A stretch of DNA of 64,000 nt. Source: Triangularia verruculosa. Lineage: Eukaryota; Ascomycota; Sordariomycetes; Sordariales; Podosporaceae. The notes below the pieces were generated by a model. It made no database searches. It was not told the origin of the DNA and saw nothing but the letters and a program-made list of their open reading frames with translations. The stretch covers positions 62,001-126,000 of the forward strand of contig MU863921.1 in assembly GCA_033296885.1 (NCBI GenBank), written 5' to 3'. Below are positions 1-12,331 of the stretch, piece by piece. A program made the translations under genes and the position numbers. The number at the start of each line of letters is the position of its first letter. Within the stretch, counting starts at the first letter, position 1.

Positions 1-421
1 ACAATATTCATACTTACCCACTCTTCATCGCAAGCACTAGGGCCAGATTAGCTTGTGGTATATCCGCAATCTTCTGTCAATACTGCCCCTTACCATAAGG
101 GTGCAGTGTTATTCAGATGGCAGACCCATTTATCCAGTCACCTCCGGCGATGAAATTAGTTGAAAGGTTTATCAGTGAGAATGTAGAGAGTCCTCGGGGT
201 TTTCTGAGGATTCTGTGCATTTTCCCTAAATAAACCTGATACAAATTCCAAAAAAACCAAACCCGGACTTCAACCTTTACTTACATTTCACTTTATTCCT
301 TACTCCCTCTTTATTTTTATTTCACCACCCCAAAATGGATTTCAACTCGATGCATAGAACTCCTGCTTCCTTTGCAGACATTGCAGACTGTACAGTTTCG
401 CTAACGTTGTTATTTTGGTAG

Positions 422-2131
422 TCTTGCTGAGCCGCGCGACGATGTTGCGCTGGAGGCCGCGGTCACTCGTGCCTTCAGTCGCTTCGGCACTGTCTTTGTG
501 AAGATCCGCCGTGATCTTAACAATCTGCCGTTTGCCTTTGCTCAATACACGGTAAGCCTTTTAGTCCCACACATGTACCCATGTTTGGCAGATTTTGCTG
601 ACAGCCTTGTACCAGAACGAGCAGGAGGCCAAGGAGGCGATCGAGAAGGGTCGCGGTCTGCTCATTCTCGGCAGACCCTGCCGCACGGAGATGGTCAAGT
701 CGAACCGTAAGTTGTGATTCCCTCGTATGTTGACTGTATGGTCTAGATTGTGATGTTAACCAACACTCGGCAGGCTCTTTTATCATCTACAAGCGCGACG
801 CTAGCGAGATTCTGATCGACGAAGCTCGCACAATCATGGAGACATTCGGCACGGTTGGCAGTATCGAAGTCGTCAGCGAGGCAACCTGCGAACACATGGA
901 CCTGCCCTCTGCCGTGCTGGTTGAATTCTCCGGCTTCAGCCAGGAACAAGCACTCAACAAGGTAGGATCTTTCATCTCCTTCAATCATTTGGTCCCTACT
1001 GACCACGATTTCTAGGCTGCTGCGCTGTTTCCTGAATATGTCATTGACATGTTCGACTCTCGCAAGCGTTCCTTGAACCCGGTTGACCGGAATGCGGAGT
1101 TTCTCCGACAATATCACATCGACCGCAAATCGATCTATGTTGGTGACATTCCGCTGGACGCCACAGAGAACGAGATGTTCGAGCTTTTCTCGGACATTGG
1201 CGAGGTTATCAAGGTGAACCTCGTGCAGCGGCATACCCAGGATGGTAAATTAAACAGATGTCAAGTTGCCTTCCATCAACACAGCTAACAATGATTCATA
1301 GGGTCTCTCGCCCGCCAATTTTGTTTTGTCGAGTTCGACAGAGCCACCAGAGTCGATGAGGCCATTGCTGCTCTCGACCGCGCCATAATCCGCGGCTGGA
1401 ACATTAAAGTCCAGCGCAAACAGTCAAAGGTTGCCAAGTCCCCTTTCGGCAACAAGTATGCCGACCGCCTCGAGCACACGGAGAAGTCCACATCCGGGGC
1501 TTCTCGTGACGCCCATGCCGCCCGCCGCCCAGGAAGATTTACAGGCCAAATTTTTGACGGGCCCAATGGAACACTGAGCAGCCTTCAGCCCTCTGCTCAC
1601 CAGAATGAGTCCTTCCAGCACTACGCTGGGCCCCCGATGCCCCCCATGCCGTACATCCCGAGCCATGGCGCTGCGGTTGGTCTTAGCGGAATGCAGGTGA
1701 ATTCGCCTGTTGTCTCGCCCACTTTTGGGCACACATACCCCGTCTACCCTCCCAACCATACTCCTCCGGGCATGATGAGCTCGTGGCCTGTCATTACTAG
1801 CACACCCAGCCACCAGTACCAAGCCATGGGCACGACCACCGCCAGCCAGTACAATGGGATGAACCACGCTGCTCAGCACTACGAGATGGGCCAAGCCGCC
1901 CAGTACAATGGGATGGGCCAAGCTGCCCAGTACACCCGGGCCTCGGACTATGCGTCTGCTCAGATGGGCGCTCCTCCCAGCTACCACATGGCTGGTGGCC
2001 GCGGTGGCCGTGGCGGTCGTGGTGGCCGTGGTGGCCGTGGTGGTCGTGGTGGCTACGTGAGCGGCCGGGCTCACTACCGCCGCGCCCGGCACTTCTTCCA
2101 GCCGGCTGACGCCGACATCGACGAGGAGTAA
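422..2131 (+). CDS. RNA-binding protein with three RRM domains and C-terminal RGG box (5' end unresolved)
   Basis: Supported exons are 422-551, 616-706, 774-961, 1016-1244 and 1302-2131, and the phases agree at every junction. RRM1 is split over the first two exons (the run GTVFVKIRRDLNNLPFAFAQ is an RNP1-like strand). RRM2 begins at SFIIYKRDA. RRM3 begins at SIYVGDIPLDATENEM and is completed after the last intron by QFCFVEFDRA. The tail has two or three imperfect QYNGMGQAAQ units and then seven GGR triplets, an RGG box that should bind RNA. The protein is probably a nuclear or cytoplasmic mRNP factor; the exact role is unknown. The first coding exon is not fixed. The ATG at 335 would need a 31-nt intron, which is too short, and an exon from the ATG at 118 is possible but unproven. 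Confidence 0.85.
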
Positions 2132-3566
2132 TTCCTCCAAGCGCTCTCCTTCGCTCTCCTGGGTTCTCCCGGCGTCAATCGGCATATCAATATCGTGATA
2201 CCCTGGGTAATCGGTTCGGCATCTCTTCTTTTATCTTTTATCAGGAGTCTTGGTTCGTGGGGAGTTTGATATCATCTTCAGCCCTATTCACATGCTGAGG
2301 ATCTTGGTCAATTCATCTCACCAATCTTTTCTTCTCTATCACTGGGATCTCTGGTTAAAGAAATCAGGCATTACATGGAACAAAATGGGACAAGGGGAGG
2401 TTGTTTTTCTGTTTGGGATATCATTTGTAACTTTGCTTTTTGCTTCTCGCTCTTTCTCGCGGTTGCATTTTCTTCAAGGCATGGTTAGTCCTCGCTCTGG
2501 GGGACAACGAAACAAGGGCCTTTGTGGTTGTCGTCTGGGAGGGGTGATGTGGAGGAAGAGAGACATTGGTGGTTGGGTTTTGCGCAGGAAACCTTTTTCC
2601 TGAGGCCACACGACTGCCTGTTTGCTATTCGTTCGCTGACCGAACATCGACATCGACTCTGCTCTTTGAGTAGCCCCCGGCGCTCGAAGTTTTCCAAGCT
2701 GGAAGGATTTGTGGAGGAAAGAAAACGAGGAGGTTTGCGCCTTTTCATCTTCAGTGAGCTTTGCCTGGGGCATCTGCTTGCTAATATCATTGTGATCAAT
2801 GGAAAATCGGGTTATTTCAATCTTTGGCTGCCTCTCTTTGCTGTCGTGCTTTCGAAGAGTCCGGGATATGCTTGTTTGGATGTTTGGTGATTGGTGATGT
2901 GCCTGAAAACGTTGCTGTCGTTTGTGCTTGGATGTCAAGAAGTTCGCTCACCAGCTCGGCTACAGAAGGGATTTCCCGGCTGATAGCTGTCAACCTTGTT
3001 CGCTTGCAGGGGTGACAAGCCTGGCGTTGCAGTGGGCTGGAGTCGTGCAGGCTTGGCATCACCTACTGGAAACCTCTCAGGATTACTTGACTAACATATT
3101 AATATGGGAAGACACACCGAATTCTGTTAGAAACTCTAACGACACGAACCGGCATGCCCCCCACGAAGCCGCGAACCAGGATGAGCAAAAGTGAGGGCCA
3201 TTCTTTCCCGAGGAGAAGATGGAGCCAGTGGCTTGGAGCTTTTGAGTTTTGACACACTTCAAAGGGTCAAACCAATCCAACTGTGGAAAGGCTGGCAGGA
3301 TTTAGGACCGGCACCAGCCTGCGAGTAAAGCAATAATCTGTGATAAGAGCGTGGGATTTTGCATTACGAGAGGCTTTGGATTTTTATCTCTGGCTCCATC
3401 AAGACGGTATGTATAAGAGAGCCCCTTCATTGATGCTGGGCTGGCCCGAGAGTTGACCTTGACCTTGAACCTGTTCAACAGACAAGAACGGCAGACTTTG
3501 ATCGCCCACCTCCCCCATTCACGACACTGCGCATTCTCAACGAGATCAAAGCATCACATCGGCACT
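2132..3566. other. intergenic: 3' flank of RRM gene and promoter of symporter gene
   Basis: No supported gene. Several overlapping open frames on both strands (2250-3200) lack splice logic or recognisable domains and are probably 3' UTR and promoter sequence. A CT-rich stretch lies just upstream of the ATG at 3567. Confidence 0.6.
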
Positions 3567-6160
3567 ATGGGGCAGCCATCCTCTGAGGCGTCTCACGCCC
3601 TTGTCTACGTGACATATGGGCTTTTCCTGTTCGTTTCTGTTGCCCCTCACTTGCCCCAACTGACAGTCAAAGCTGACAGTCCATCAGTATCATGGGCACC
3701 GGCGTCGCCTGGACATTCAGGAACCAGTCCAAGGGCCAATACTTGGCCGGCAACCGGACGCAGACTGGTAGAGTCTTTTCTTTTTCTGTCTCCCATGCAC
3801 CTATCGCCCTGTTCACTGAGACCGGAAACTGACACGTTGACAGCCGTCCCGCTTGCATTGAACTTTATTGCTTCTGGTGAGTGAAACAGCGGGACAAAAC
3901 AGGAACAGAAAAGAGAAGAATGGCAGCGGCAGCCAAAAACACGGAAAAACAGCATCATCAAACAACACCGAGTTTTGAAGCCCACCGCAACGGTAGCAAC
4001 AATGCAGCAACAACGAGAAGAGGCGATCAAGACGGCATAGTATGACGGCAAGAAAGCCTTCGGGGCAGCTGATCAGGTTCGTTCAAACAACCCAGACTCA
4101 CCAAGTCCTTTTTTCACTCTTTTTTCTCTTGGCAAGCCTCTGTCTTGGCGGCCCCAGCCAAGACGGTGGCAAGTCGATGGAAAGCAAGAGTAAGAAAGGA
4201 CTGCGGCTCACTACGGGCGCCGAGTTGGACCTTGTGTCATCCTCATCTTCCTTGCAAATGGAAGTTGGCGATGACCATGGAATAACGAAGCTGAGATTGT
4301 ACCGTGACAACTCGATCAAGATAATGCTTGCGTGGGGAACGTGCTGCCGCTTTCAGAATTTCTACCCCTTTCCTCAGCCCTTTCCCCCCCCTCACCCCCT
4401 CTGTTGCATACTAAAACAAGACGTGTAGCTCTCGGTTCGGCCATCCTCTTCGCCTACCCTCAACTTGCCACCATTTCCGGCGTCCAAGGTGTTATTGTCT
4501 ATGCGCTGAGCTCTGCGCTGCCTCTGTTCGCCTTTGCGTGGCTTGGTCCGATCATCAGGAGGAAGTGCCCTGAGGGCTTTGTCTTGACGGAGTGGACCAG
4601 GCAGCGGTATGGAGATGCGGCGGCGCTCTATCTGAGCTTCATGACGCTGGTGACGCTGTTTCTGTACATGGTTTCGGAATTGAGTGCCGTGGGACAGGTA
4701 GTGAACATGTTGGCGGGGATTGATGGGTTGCCGGTTCTCATCGTGGAGTGTATCATCACGACAATCTATACTTGTGAGTAATGCCGGGATTTATGGAGTA
4801 GAAGTGCAGTGACTAACACGGATCATGGGATAGCACTCGGTGGCTTCCAGATTTCGTTCTTCACCGACAATATTCAGGGCACCATGGTCATGGCGCTGGT
4901 CATTATTGCTACAATTTCAATCGGCGTTGAGACCAAGATTGACACAAGCCTAATCGCAGAGTCAGGACTGCTGAAGGGCAATTTATTGGGATGGCAGTTG
5001 GTGTATATCCTACCTATTGCGCTGTTGACCAACAGCTTCTTTTTGGTAAGTGCATTAACCGTCCATTAATCGCTCCTGTCCGTTGGCAGTTATTTCCCCG
5101 CTGTCTAAATGTTGGGTTTATAAATGCATTTGGGTATTGGAAGAACGGGTTCAACTCTTCAGATGATCACTTGCAAACTTCTCAAGGAATAACCACTTTT
5201 TAAGAGGCCCCGGCGATAACCAATGGATACCTAATGGCTAATTTCATCTGATCTTTTTGCTAGTCTCACTACTGGCTCCGCACCTTTGCCTCCAAAACCG
5301 ACAGAGACCTCTGGACGGGCATCTCCATCGCTACCGTCGTCATCCTCATCATCTTCACGCTCGTCGGATGCACCGGCCTCGTCGCCGTCTGGGCTGGCCT
5401 CGTCCCGGGTGACGACCCCGAAAACCCAGTCGACGGTGCCATCGCGTTTTTCGCCCTGCTGCAGCAGCTCCCAAGCTGGGTCGTCGGCATTGTCATCGTC
5501 ATGGCTGTTACCCTGAGCACTGCGGCGTTTGACTCTTTCCAGACAGCCATGGTCACCAGCGCAAGCAATGATCTTTTCAGAAACAGGCTTGGAATCTGGT
5601 GGATTAGGGCTGGCGTGGTGGTGATCATGGTGCCGGTTGTGGTGATTGCCATTCGGGCGCCGTCGATTTTGCAGATTTACCTCATCTCGGATCTTTTGTC
5701 CGCGGCCACGATTCCGGTCTTGTGCTTGGGGTTGTCCGAGAAGTTTTACTTTTGGAGAGGATTCGAAGTGGTTGTCGGTGGACTGGGCGGTCTTTTCACC
5801 GTCTTCCTCTTTGGGCTGATCTACTACCAGGATGCGCAAAAGGGAGCGGAACTGTTGCTTTTACAGCAGGGTCTGTTCACGGGTGACTGGGGATGCTTTG
5901 GTGCTTTTGTTGCGGCGCCTGTCGGAGGTATCCTTTGGGGATTTGGAGCGCTAGGCTTGAGGCTTGGAATTCAGTACTTCAGTGCGAAGAAGAAAGGAGT
6001 CAGATTTGATGCTTTGGATAAGCCACTGGTGGTGGGCAGACAGGAGGGTCTTGATGATGATAACCAGCATGTGGATAGCGGTGTGTTGAGAGATGAGGTT
6101 GTGGCCGATGATTCATCGGATGCGCCTGGTATTGCGAAGACCAAGGGCAGGTTCTTCTAA
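3567..6160 (+). CDS. sodium:solute symporter family, urea-active-transporter (DUR3) type
   Basis: Six exons: 3567-3632, 3680-3767, 3844-3876, 4429-4773, 4834-5045 and 5264-6160, giving 546 aa. All phases agree. The chain is highly hydrophobic with about 12-13 membrane spans. Signature stretches of the fungal SSS/urea subgroup are AGNRTQTAVPLALNFIAS near residue 45, IRRKCPEGFVLTEW near 100 and STAAFDSFQTAMVTSASND near 330. The C-terminal 60 residues are a polar cytoplasmic tail. It should move urea, a polyamine or a similar solute across the plasma membrane with a cation; the substrate cannot be read from sequence. It is shorter than yeast Dur3 (about 735 aa), as usual for this side branch. 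The first donor (GTTTCT) is weak but keeps frame. Intron 3 is 552 nt. Confidence 0.87.
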
Positions 6161-8345
6161 GAAGGATGCAGTCATTGTCTTTTAGGCGGGAGCATGAGGG
6201 TGGGAGAGAGGGTGGTGGCGTGGAGCACATATGAGGGGAAGGTGGCGGAATGGTCTATTCCGGACGGTGGTCGTTGTTGCAATATATCTCGAGGCCATGC
6301 AGGGCCAAACGCACCGCGGTGTAGGCAACCTGGCAGCAGTTTAACACAGAAAATTCGTTTGATTCAACGACTTGTAAATATCTTGACTTTGGGTACCGTC
6401 TTTTCGGCATATGTGAGGGTGTAAAGTATCTGTCATCTGCATTGTTCAGGATCGTATCTCATGATGGCTTCACCCAAGACCTCAATTCTTGGCAGCCCCT
6501 GAGCCCCTGAGTCACTTTATCCAACAGCACAAAATACGCCATCCAACGGACACAACTCTCTCGCACAACTGCACAAATCTCCATTCACATCTTCCCCCCC
6601 CTCTCGTAAAGTCACATGCCCAGAAGTGAATGCAAGCCGATGGTGTCACGGCACATGCCTGCGGCCATGGTGGCGTCAAGCTTTCCTTCTTTTCCCCTCA
6701 CCTCTCACCACGCCTTGTCCCTGTTTTTTTTTTCGCGCCCTATCATTCTGAGACAAACTCAACCTCCACCCCCTCATTATTAGAACCTGTACCGTTATCT
6801 CCCCGGTGACAAGTTCCAACGTGGTATTGCCACTGGTAACTGCGCGCTACCTACCATGCATGCATGAGTGACTCCCACACACCTCACCGCCCCCTGGTCC
6901 CCCCGTCCCCGAGAATGCCGTGATAGCAGTGCGCAATGCCATGCAGCAAGTGACCACCCCGCCGAAGCTATTCGCCATGAACTATACCGAGAAAGGGGGA
7001 AGCCGCATGGGGAGGAGAGCGGGGGAGAGTGGCAAAGAGAAATCATCGCCGCGGAGACATGGGAAAGCGGGTCAAATGCAAGTCTTGGAGAGCACGAGAG
7101 GGAACATCAGAGTCGTGGGAGTGGAACTTTGAGGCGCACACCGTAGGTACCTACAGTACACACCCCCCTCCACCACCACCACCACCACCACCACCTTTCA
7201 TAGTGAATGGCAGCATGGCACTCCACACCAAGTAAAACCCCCCTTGCCAGTCCAACAGTAGGCTGAAACGTGAAGCTCAAAGTGGTGGATTGGAACTACA
7301 CAGCAAAAGGAAAAAGGCTGAGATGCCCGAAGTACCCGGCAGCTACACTCGGGCCGAATCATGGATGAAAAGCTACCTAGGTAGTAGACAGTTACGGCCG
7401 TTTGTGATAGAACATGGAGGTGTGATCTATTTCGCTCGAGTCGAGACAATGGGATCGGCATACACCACACCCTGAAAGGCACTTAGCTTGGGGAGCGGAG
7501 CGGGAACTCTCGGTGTGTTTCGATTCTGATAGCTCGGTAAATGTGTGGTGTCATATTTAGATGACAACAATCTGCCTTTCACCGCCGGCAGAGGCCCTAT
7601 TTCCCAGCCCTGTGGTAAGTTTGAAAGGTAATTTCCCCCTCCTGCAAGTCCCGTCTGTCATCTTGTGTTTGCCGGAGGTTTCGGATGGACATGGGCGTTA
7701 ACCGTCCCCGCTGGACCGTTTGAGCTTGACATTTGACGTTTGGCTGGGGCGGCGCTACCGGCTTTCCACCGGCGAGATCGGGCGGTTCGAGGCCCTGAGG
7801 TTTGAGGCCGGTCCCAGTGGTGGTTAGACTAGGGGGAGACAGTTCAACGACATATCGTAAGAAAAGAAGGAAGAGTCTGAATGTGAGGTAAAAACAAATT
7901 GCTGCTCAATATTTCGATCTAGTAATCTACTGTGAGTAGCTTACAACAGATACAAGAACAAGAATTCCAAAAGTCCAAAACAGAAAGCAGTGTTTTTGTG
8001 CATTTCCTTTTCTCCATGCTCAAACCAATGTTTTTGTCCCTTTTCCTTTTCTCCATGCCCAAACCAATGTTTTTGTTCCTTTTCCTTTTCCTTTAAGCCC
8101 AATCCCTCCGTGTCATTACCATCATTAACCGCCAGCCGTGCTAGCGAGCAAAGACAGGGTCAGTTGCTGCCCCTAAAAGAACATATTGACCATCAAAAGC
8201 CAAAAGCAATTGCGAAACTCCAGCGAACCATGAACAAAACTATCGTGTATCTGAGCAGAATTCCAAACAAAGTAAAGTGCGGAGCGGGTCCAGTGATGCC
8301 CCAGAGGAGTTCATATCATAGAGTTGATGACGCTCCAGAAGAAAG
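6161..8345. other. long intergenic region, no supported gene
   Basis: About 2.2 kb without a supportable gene. It contains a CT-rich run near 6720, a CCA microsatellite (7164-7197) and a short near-duplicate at about 7990-8095 built on TTTTTGTNCCTTTTCCTTTTC with CCCAAACCAATG. The open frames here are short and carry no domain. Confidence 0.6.
7164..7197. repeat. CCA/CAC trinucleotide microsatellite
   Basis: About nine uninterrupted CAC units after a C-rich run. It lies in intergenic DNA, not inside a supported gene. Confidence 0.85.
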
Positions 8346-9029
8346 TCAATACAACTCTCGCTGGAGCATGTGGGCAAAGGGGTCCCATCTTCCACCTAGG
8401 CCGTTCACCAACCTAGTCACCGCAACGATGCTGTCAAGCTCCCGACGCATCAGCCACACCTTGTTTTCGACCGCCTCGAGAGTTTCCTCGAGCTTTGCGG
8501 CCTCAATCTCGAGTTGCTCGATGGTGAGGGTGTTGGGGTACATGTTGGAGAATCTAACGAGGTAGGCGCTGTGTTGCCAAGTGGCAATGGTGTAGGCTGC
8601 GTCGGAGACGGTAGGGCCTTGACGCATAGCGCGCTCGTTGTTGTTGAGCCACTCGAGGACATCGTGGAACTCGATGGCCGCGGCACGGTCCGCGTCGTCT
8701 TCCGGATAGAGGGCGATGATGTGGTCAAGGTCGGCAAGTGAAAAGTGGCGATCCATCTGACGAACCTGGCGCTCCATTTCGGCGGCGATACGGGCCTGCT
8801 CGCGGCGATAGGCATGTGAAAGGTCGATGAGGGTGCGGGCACGAATGTTGAGGGCATCAGCTTGGATATTGCCCCTCTCAATGAGCCCATTGACCAGGTC
8901 AAGCTGGGACTCAGTGAGGATGGTGTAGGGAGGAGGGTTTCCCACAGGTCCGCCGACATCTTGAGGTCGGCGGTACTTGCGGAAGTGGTCTTTGGCGGCT
9001 TGGAAGAGTTGGTGAATTGCGACAAACAT
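8346..9029 (-). CDS. uncharacterised helical protein, cluster member A
   Basis: Single exon, 227 aa. The ATG at 9029 was chosen because the upstream in-frame extension (to 9251) is low-complexity Thr-rich sequence with no good start. No family is recognised. The protein is largely helical, with an amphipathic Arg/Glu-rich helix around residues 60-95. A block GPTVSDAAYTIATW lies at 138-151, a QLEIEAAKLEETLEAVEN helix at about 172-189, and a tail ends in QRELY. No signal peptide or membrane span is seen. The Gly-Pro block, and the 88 residues from it to the C-terminus, match the arrangement in the gene at 10140-11114. It is one of four intact same-strand neighbours that look paralogous. Function is unknown. 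Confidence 0.6.
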   Translation of the reverse strand: MFVAIHQLFQAAKDHFRKYRRPQDVGGPVGNPPPYTILTESQLDLVNGLIERGNIQADALNIRARTLIDLSHAYRREQARIAAEMERQVRQMDRHFSLADLDHIIALYPEDDADRAAAIEFHDVLEWLNNNERAMRQGPTVSDAAYTIATWQHSAYLVRFSNMYPNTLTIEQLEIEAAKLEETLEAVENKVWLMRRELDSIVAVTRLVNGLGGRWDPFAHMLQRELY

Positions 9030-10139
9030 TTTTGTTGTTGTCGGAGGGGTTTGGGTTGAGAGTTTGGTTGTGGTCGTACAATGGTTGCAGTGTGTGAAGC
9101 TTGAGAAGAAGAGTTGAGAGGTTCGGGGGGTCAGTGTTGCGATGAGAGGGAAGTCGTGCAGAATATATAGACGAGCCGGCTGCAGCGAAGTCGGATGGGT
9201 AGACTGACATGTTCTTAGCTCCCACATGTCTGCGTGCCCTGGTTTCCCCACAGAACCTCACTCCAGATATTCCATAGAGAGGAGACTTACCTGCTACAGT
9301 TCAGACGAGCGTCTCTGCCCGAACTCCTCACTCGGAGTCACACCCTGGCCACAGCCACCCCTGAACCTGGCTTGCCTTGCTGTTCTCTTGATCAAGACCA
9401 CGATAGCACTTTGGAATACGCGTCTCTGGCCCAGCTGAGAGCGATGAGATCTTGATGACCTCACAGTGGTGCGAGAATCCTAGCATCGGTCCCGAGATAT
9501 CGCAGGCTAGCTCGATGAGTTTCTCTCGCTCAACTCATGATCCATGCCAACCTGAGCACTGAGGTGCAGAGTAGGGGTCGGGTAGAGCGCGCACTGTGCA
9601 AACCACCCATCCACGGAGCTCGTAGTGGACTCTGATTGCTACCATGAGCCGTCCAGGGGCCGTGTCTGGCCACCGTTCGACCATGGATCGTTCGAGCCGT
9701 TCCGACCAGGAACAGCAACCGAAAGCTTATTTCCCCGGGCAAGCACGTAAGGGCCTCGAAATACAACGACACCTTCCCCATGTGGTTAACGGTGGGTATG
9801 TCCCCCGCTGTTAGAGGCATCAGCTTTGGTGTCTGGCAGGTGACGGACAAGGCAGCCATGGGGATGGCAGCAGTTGACAGCTCCAATTTCTTTCCGGAGA
9901 TGTGGAGAGGTAACAAGGAACAGCACACGAGGCCCAGCATTCGGGAGAAGCGAGCTATCCAAACATCGAGCTGGCGCAAAGATCGACAATCTGTATACAC
10001 GCCCGTGTGTATCTACCTAAGTACTCTGCCCCGTTCTTTTTACTTTGCGCCTTTTATTTTGCAAGAGAGTCGATACTGAAATACATACAGGAACAAGCCA
10101 GCAAAACGCCAACGACCTGGTCCCATTTCACCACCCTGT
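9030..10139. other. intergenic region between cluster members A and B
   Basis: About 1.1 kb. A 156-residue open frame on the minus strand (9530-10000) has no recognisable domain and irregular composition. I do not call a gene. Confidence 0.5.
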
Positions 10140-11114
10140 CTAGCCGAGAAGGACGACGCTAATGGGCTCGAGAAACGGGTTGCGATCCCCGCGCTCCAGT
10201 TCATACAAAATTCGAGACATCTTGTAGATCAACAACTCGAGACTGGCGACCTCCTTCGTCATCAAAGCCAGGTTGTGGTCCGCCTCAGCCTCGAAATCTC
10301 GCAGTTGAGCGTTGGTTGGTGGGGAAATGGTGTTCTCGAGCTGTCTGATCATAGCCAACTGAAGCTGGAGCGAGATGTGGGATGGGTGCAGGATAGGGCC
10401 ACGGTCGATGAACCAATTCCAGACTTCCACCAGCTCGCCCCTGAACACGAACTGCATCTGAAGCTGCCAGACTCTTTCGTCATTCTGCGTCAGATCAGGG
10501 TTTTGGTTGTGACCAGGGTCCAGCTCCGGGAGTTGGACGTGATAAGGCGCCTCCTCTAGAGGGGGGTCCGGGTAGAAGACTTGATCATGAGGTTCCTCTG
10601 GGCCCATTACAGGGTAATGGTGGATCTCATCTTCCCTTTGGAAAGACGCGAGGCCCTTTCCCTTGTCAGATGAAAGGGCGCTTCTGGGAGCTGCAGTATT
10701 GGCAGCATAACCATGCTCGCTCATGCTGGAGCAAGATCCACTGCTCGAAGGAGAATTGCTCATCATGTCCCAGCTGACCAATGACTCTGGAGGAGTCAGC
10801 GGCGGCATCTCCAGTGTCACAGAGGGACCCTGAAAGTTTGCGTTTCTCTCAACCTCCAGGGGCAGGGGGACGAGACGAGGGTCAACAAGATCCAGAAAGA
10901 TTTGGTTGACTGGGTCTGCTCGCTGGTGGTTATCTACCCGAGGAAAGCGAGGATCGAGTCCGTCAAAGAGACGGTTGGTGTGCTGGCGGAGTTGAGCTTC
11001 AACGAAGCAATGATCAGAGTAAGTCTGCTGCCAATGCCAGTGCTTAGTGATGACTGCCAGCATCTTGGCAAACAGGACACGTTTGTTGATGTTGATCTGC
11101 TTTTGAGCATTCAT
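10140..11114 (-). CDS. uncharacterised protein, cluster member B
   Basis: Single exon, 324 aa, starting at the ATG at 11114. No known family is recognised. Residues 1-80 are mixed and contain a LFDGLDPRFPRVDNHQRADP stretch. Residues about 100-160 are Pro/Ser-rich and probably disordered (MPPLTPPESLVSWD, SSSGSCSSMSEHG). The C-terminal third is helical: VEVWNWFIDRGPILHPSH, then a helix, then QLRDFEAEAD and EVASLELLIYKMSRI. The Gly-Pro at 239-240 sits 84 residues from the end, as in member A (88). The QL..E helix and the last helix fall at nearly the same offsets, which suggests common descent. No targeting signal is visible. Function is unknown. Confidence 0.6.
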   Translation of the reverse strand: MNAQKQININKRVLFAKMLAVITKHWHWQQTYSDHCFVEAQLRQHTNRLFDGLDPRFPRVDNHQRADPVNQIFLDLVDPRLVPLPLEVERNANFQGPSVTLEMPPLTPPESLVSWDMMSNSPSSSGSCSSMSEHGYAANTAAPRSALSSDKGKGLASFQREDEIHHYPVMGPEEPHDQVFYPDPPLEEAPYHVQLPELDPGHNQNPDLTQNDERVWQLQMQFVFRGELVEVWNWFIDRGPILHPSHISLQLQLAMIRQLENTISPPTNAQLRDFEAEADHNLALMTKEVASLELLIYKMSRILYELERGDRNPFLEPISVVLLG

Positions 11115-11249
11115 GATGTGTGTCGTTCTGGTGAGTATTGTAGAGCTGGTAATGATGGAGAAAGTTTATCAAAAGGGAAAGTTCATATCACTCCCCCAAG
11201 ACAAATGAGACTCCTTTTATATTCACAGAATTCGAGAGCCTTATGCTAT

Positions 11250-12000
11250 CTTAAGGACATCAAACGACATCACACCAGTCCAGTCACATTCGACAACTCG
11301 CCAGCTGGACACATCAGACAGGCTAACCGAGAACAGACCTCCATCTCGGTCCCGAACAGCTCGAGTCTCCACCCTCCCCAGAAATCCAACGTTTCATCCT
11401 CATGCCTTTCGAGGTCCTCCGTATTGTTCCGTTTGTGCTCACATCAAAGGTCCCAGATCAGGCTTTCTGACCATAGCTGGGTTCTTAGCGCGCTGTTGAT
11501 CAACTTGAGCGCCACCGGGTTGTTCGGAAACAATGTCCCCCTCTCAACGATATGTTACCAGGTAGCCTATCTGCTCTACAGGAACTCTTGCCCTGTCGAG
11601 TTGTTAAGGTTATTGAACATGTTACCTTTGTTGATGGCATCAATTCTCTCATACCAACTGCTATCAGGTTCCTCGCTCTCTTCCTCTTGCTTCAGAAGAT
11701 GTCGGTTGCTGCTTTCTCCTGCAGCTGAGTCATTCTCGTCTATTTCTATCAACATCATGAAAGAATGAGCAGGCGCTGCTTTACCAGATGGGGGCGCCAA
11801 GAAACGAGCTGATAGGCCTCTTACATGAACTCGAAAAGGCTAATACCCTAAAAGACCTGTCGAGGTATCTTGCAGAATGCACGGTTTACCAAGCAGGTCT
11901 CCTTTTCTTTGTACACAACCATCCTGCGGGCTCAGGCTTTTTATCGTGCCCACGTCGAAGTTGAGGCACTCGCCCTCCTTCATGTAGACCTTTTCCAGCT
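11250..12000 (-). pseudogene. possible decayed coding relic
   Basis: Minus-strand translation gives successive protein-like segments that change frame or end in TAG/TGA: LEKVYMKEGECLNFDVGTIK (about 11990-11930), then HLLKQEEESEEPDSSWYERI (about 11715-11650), then EGDIVSEQPGGAQVDQQRA (about 11550-11490), then LERHEDETLDFWGGWRLELF further down. At least one stop (TAG before LEKVY) would be CAG before a C-to-T change. The plus strand also reads plausibly for about 60 codons here, so the call is weak. It could be a sixth relic of the neighbouring family or unrelated sequence. Confidence 0.3.
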
Positions 12001-12331
12001 ATACCTTGTTCTGTGTTACACTGTTTTTAGTTCAAATCATGATGGGAGGTAATCTGTACTCACTTATACACAAACTCTTCTTGTATTCATGTGTCCAAGA
12101 TGAACTGTTTGGTGTGAAGGGGAGTGGCTGTCGGCAAGCTCCAGGGTTAGGGCTGGATGCTGCCCCTGAATCCCGTAGACACACCTCGACCCAACGACCC
12201 ACTCACCAGCCATCATCCTCTGCTACATGTACCTATGACAACGCAATGGTAGCCTCCTCAAAAGTACTGATTGTCAATCCTCCCTGAAACTGCTTGAACC
12301 TTCCTGCCCCGGCCTTGTATGAGCCCAAATC

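Noticed and set aside
10902..11768. 288-codon plus-strand frame
   Set aside because: It overlaps the 5' part of cluster member B in antisense, and its composition is irregular (Ser/Leu-rich); no domain.
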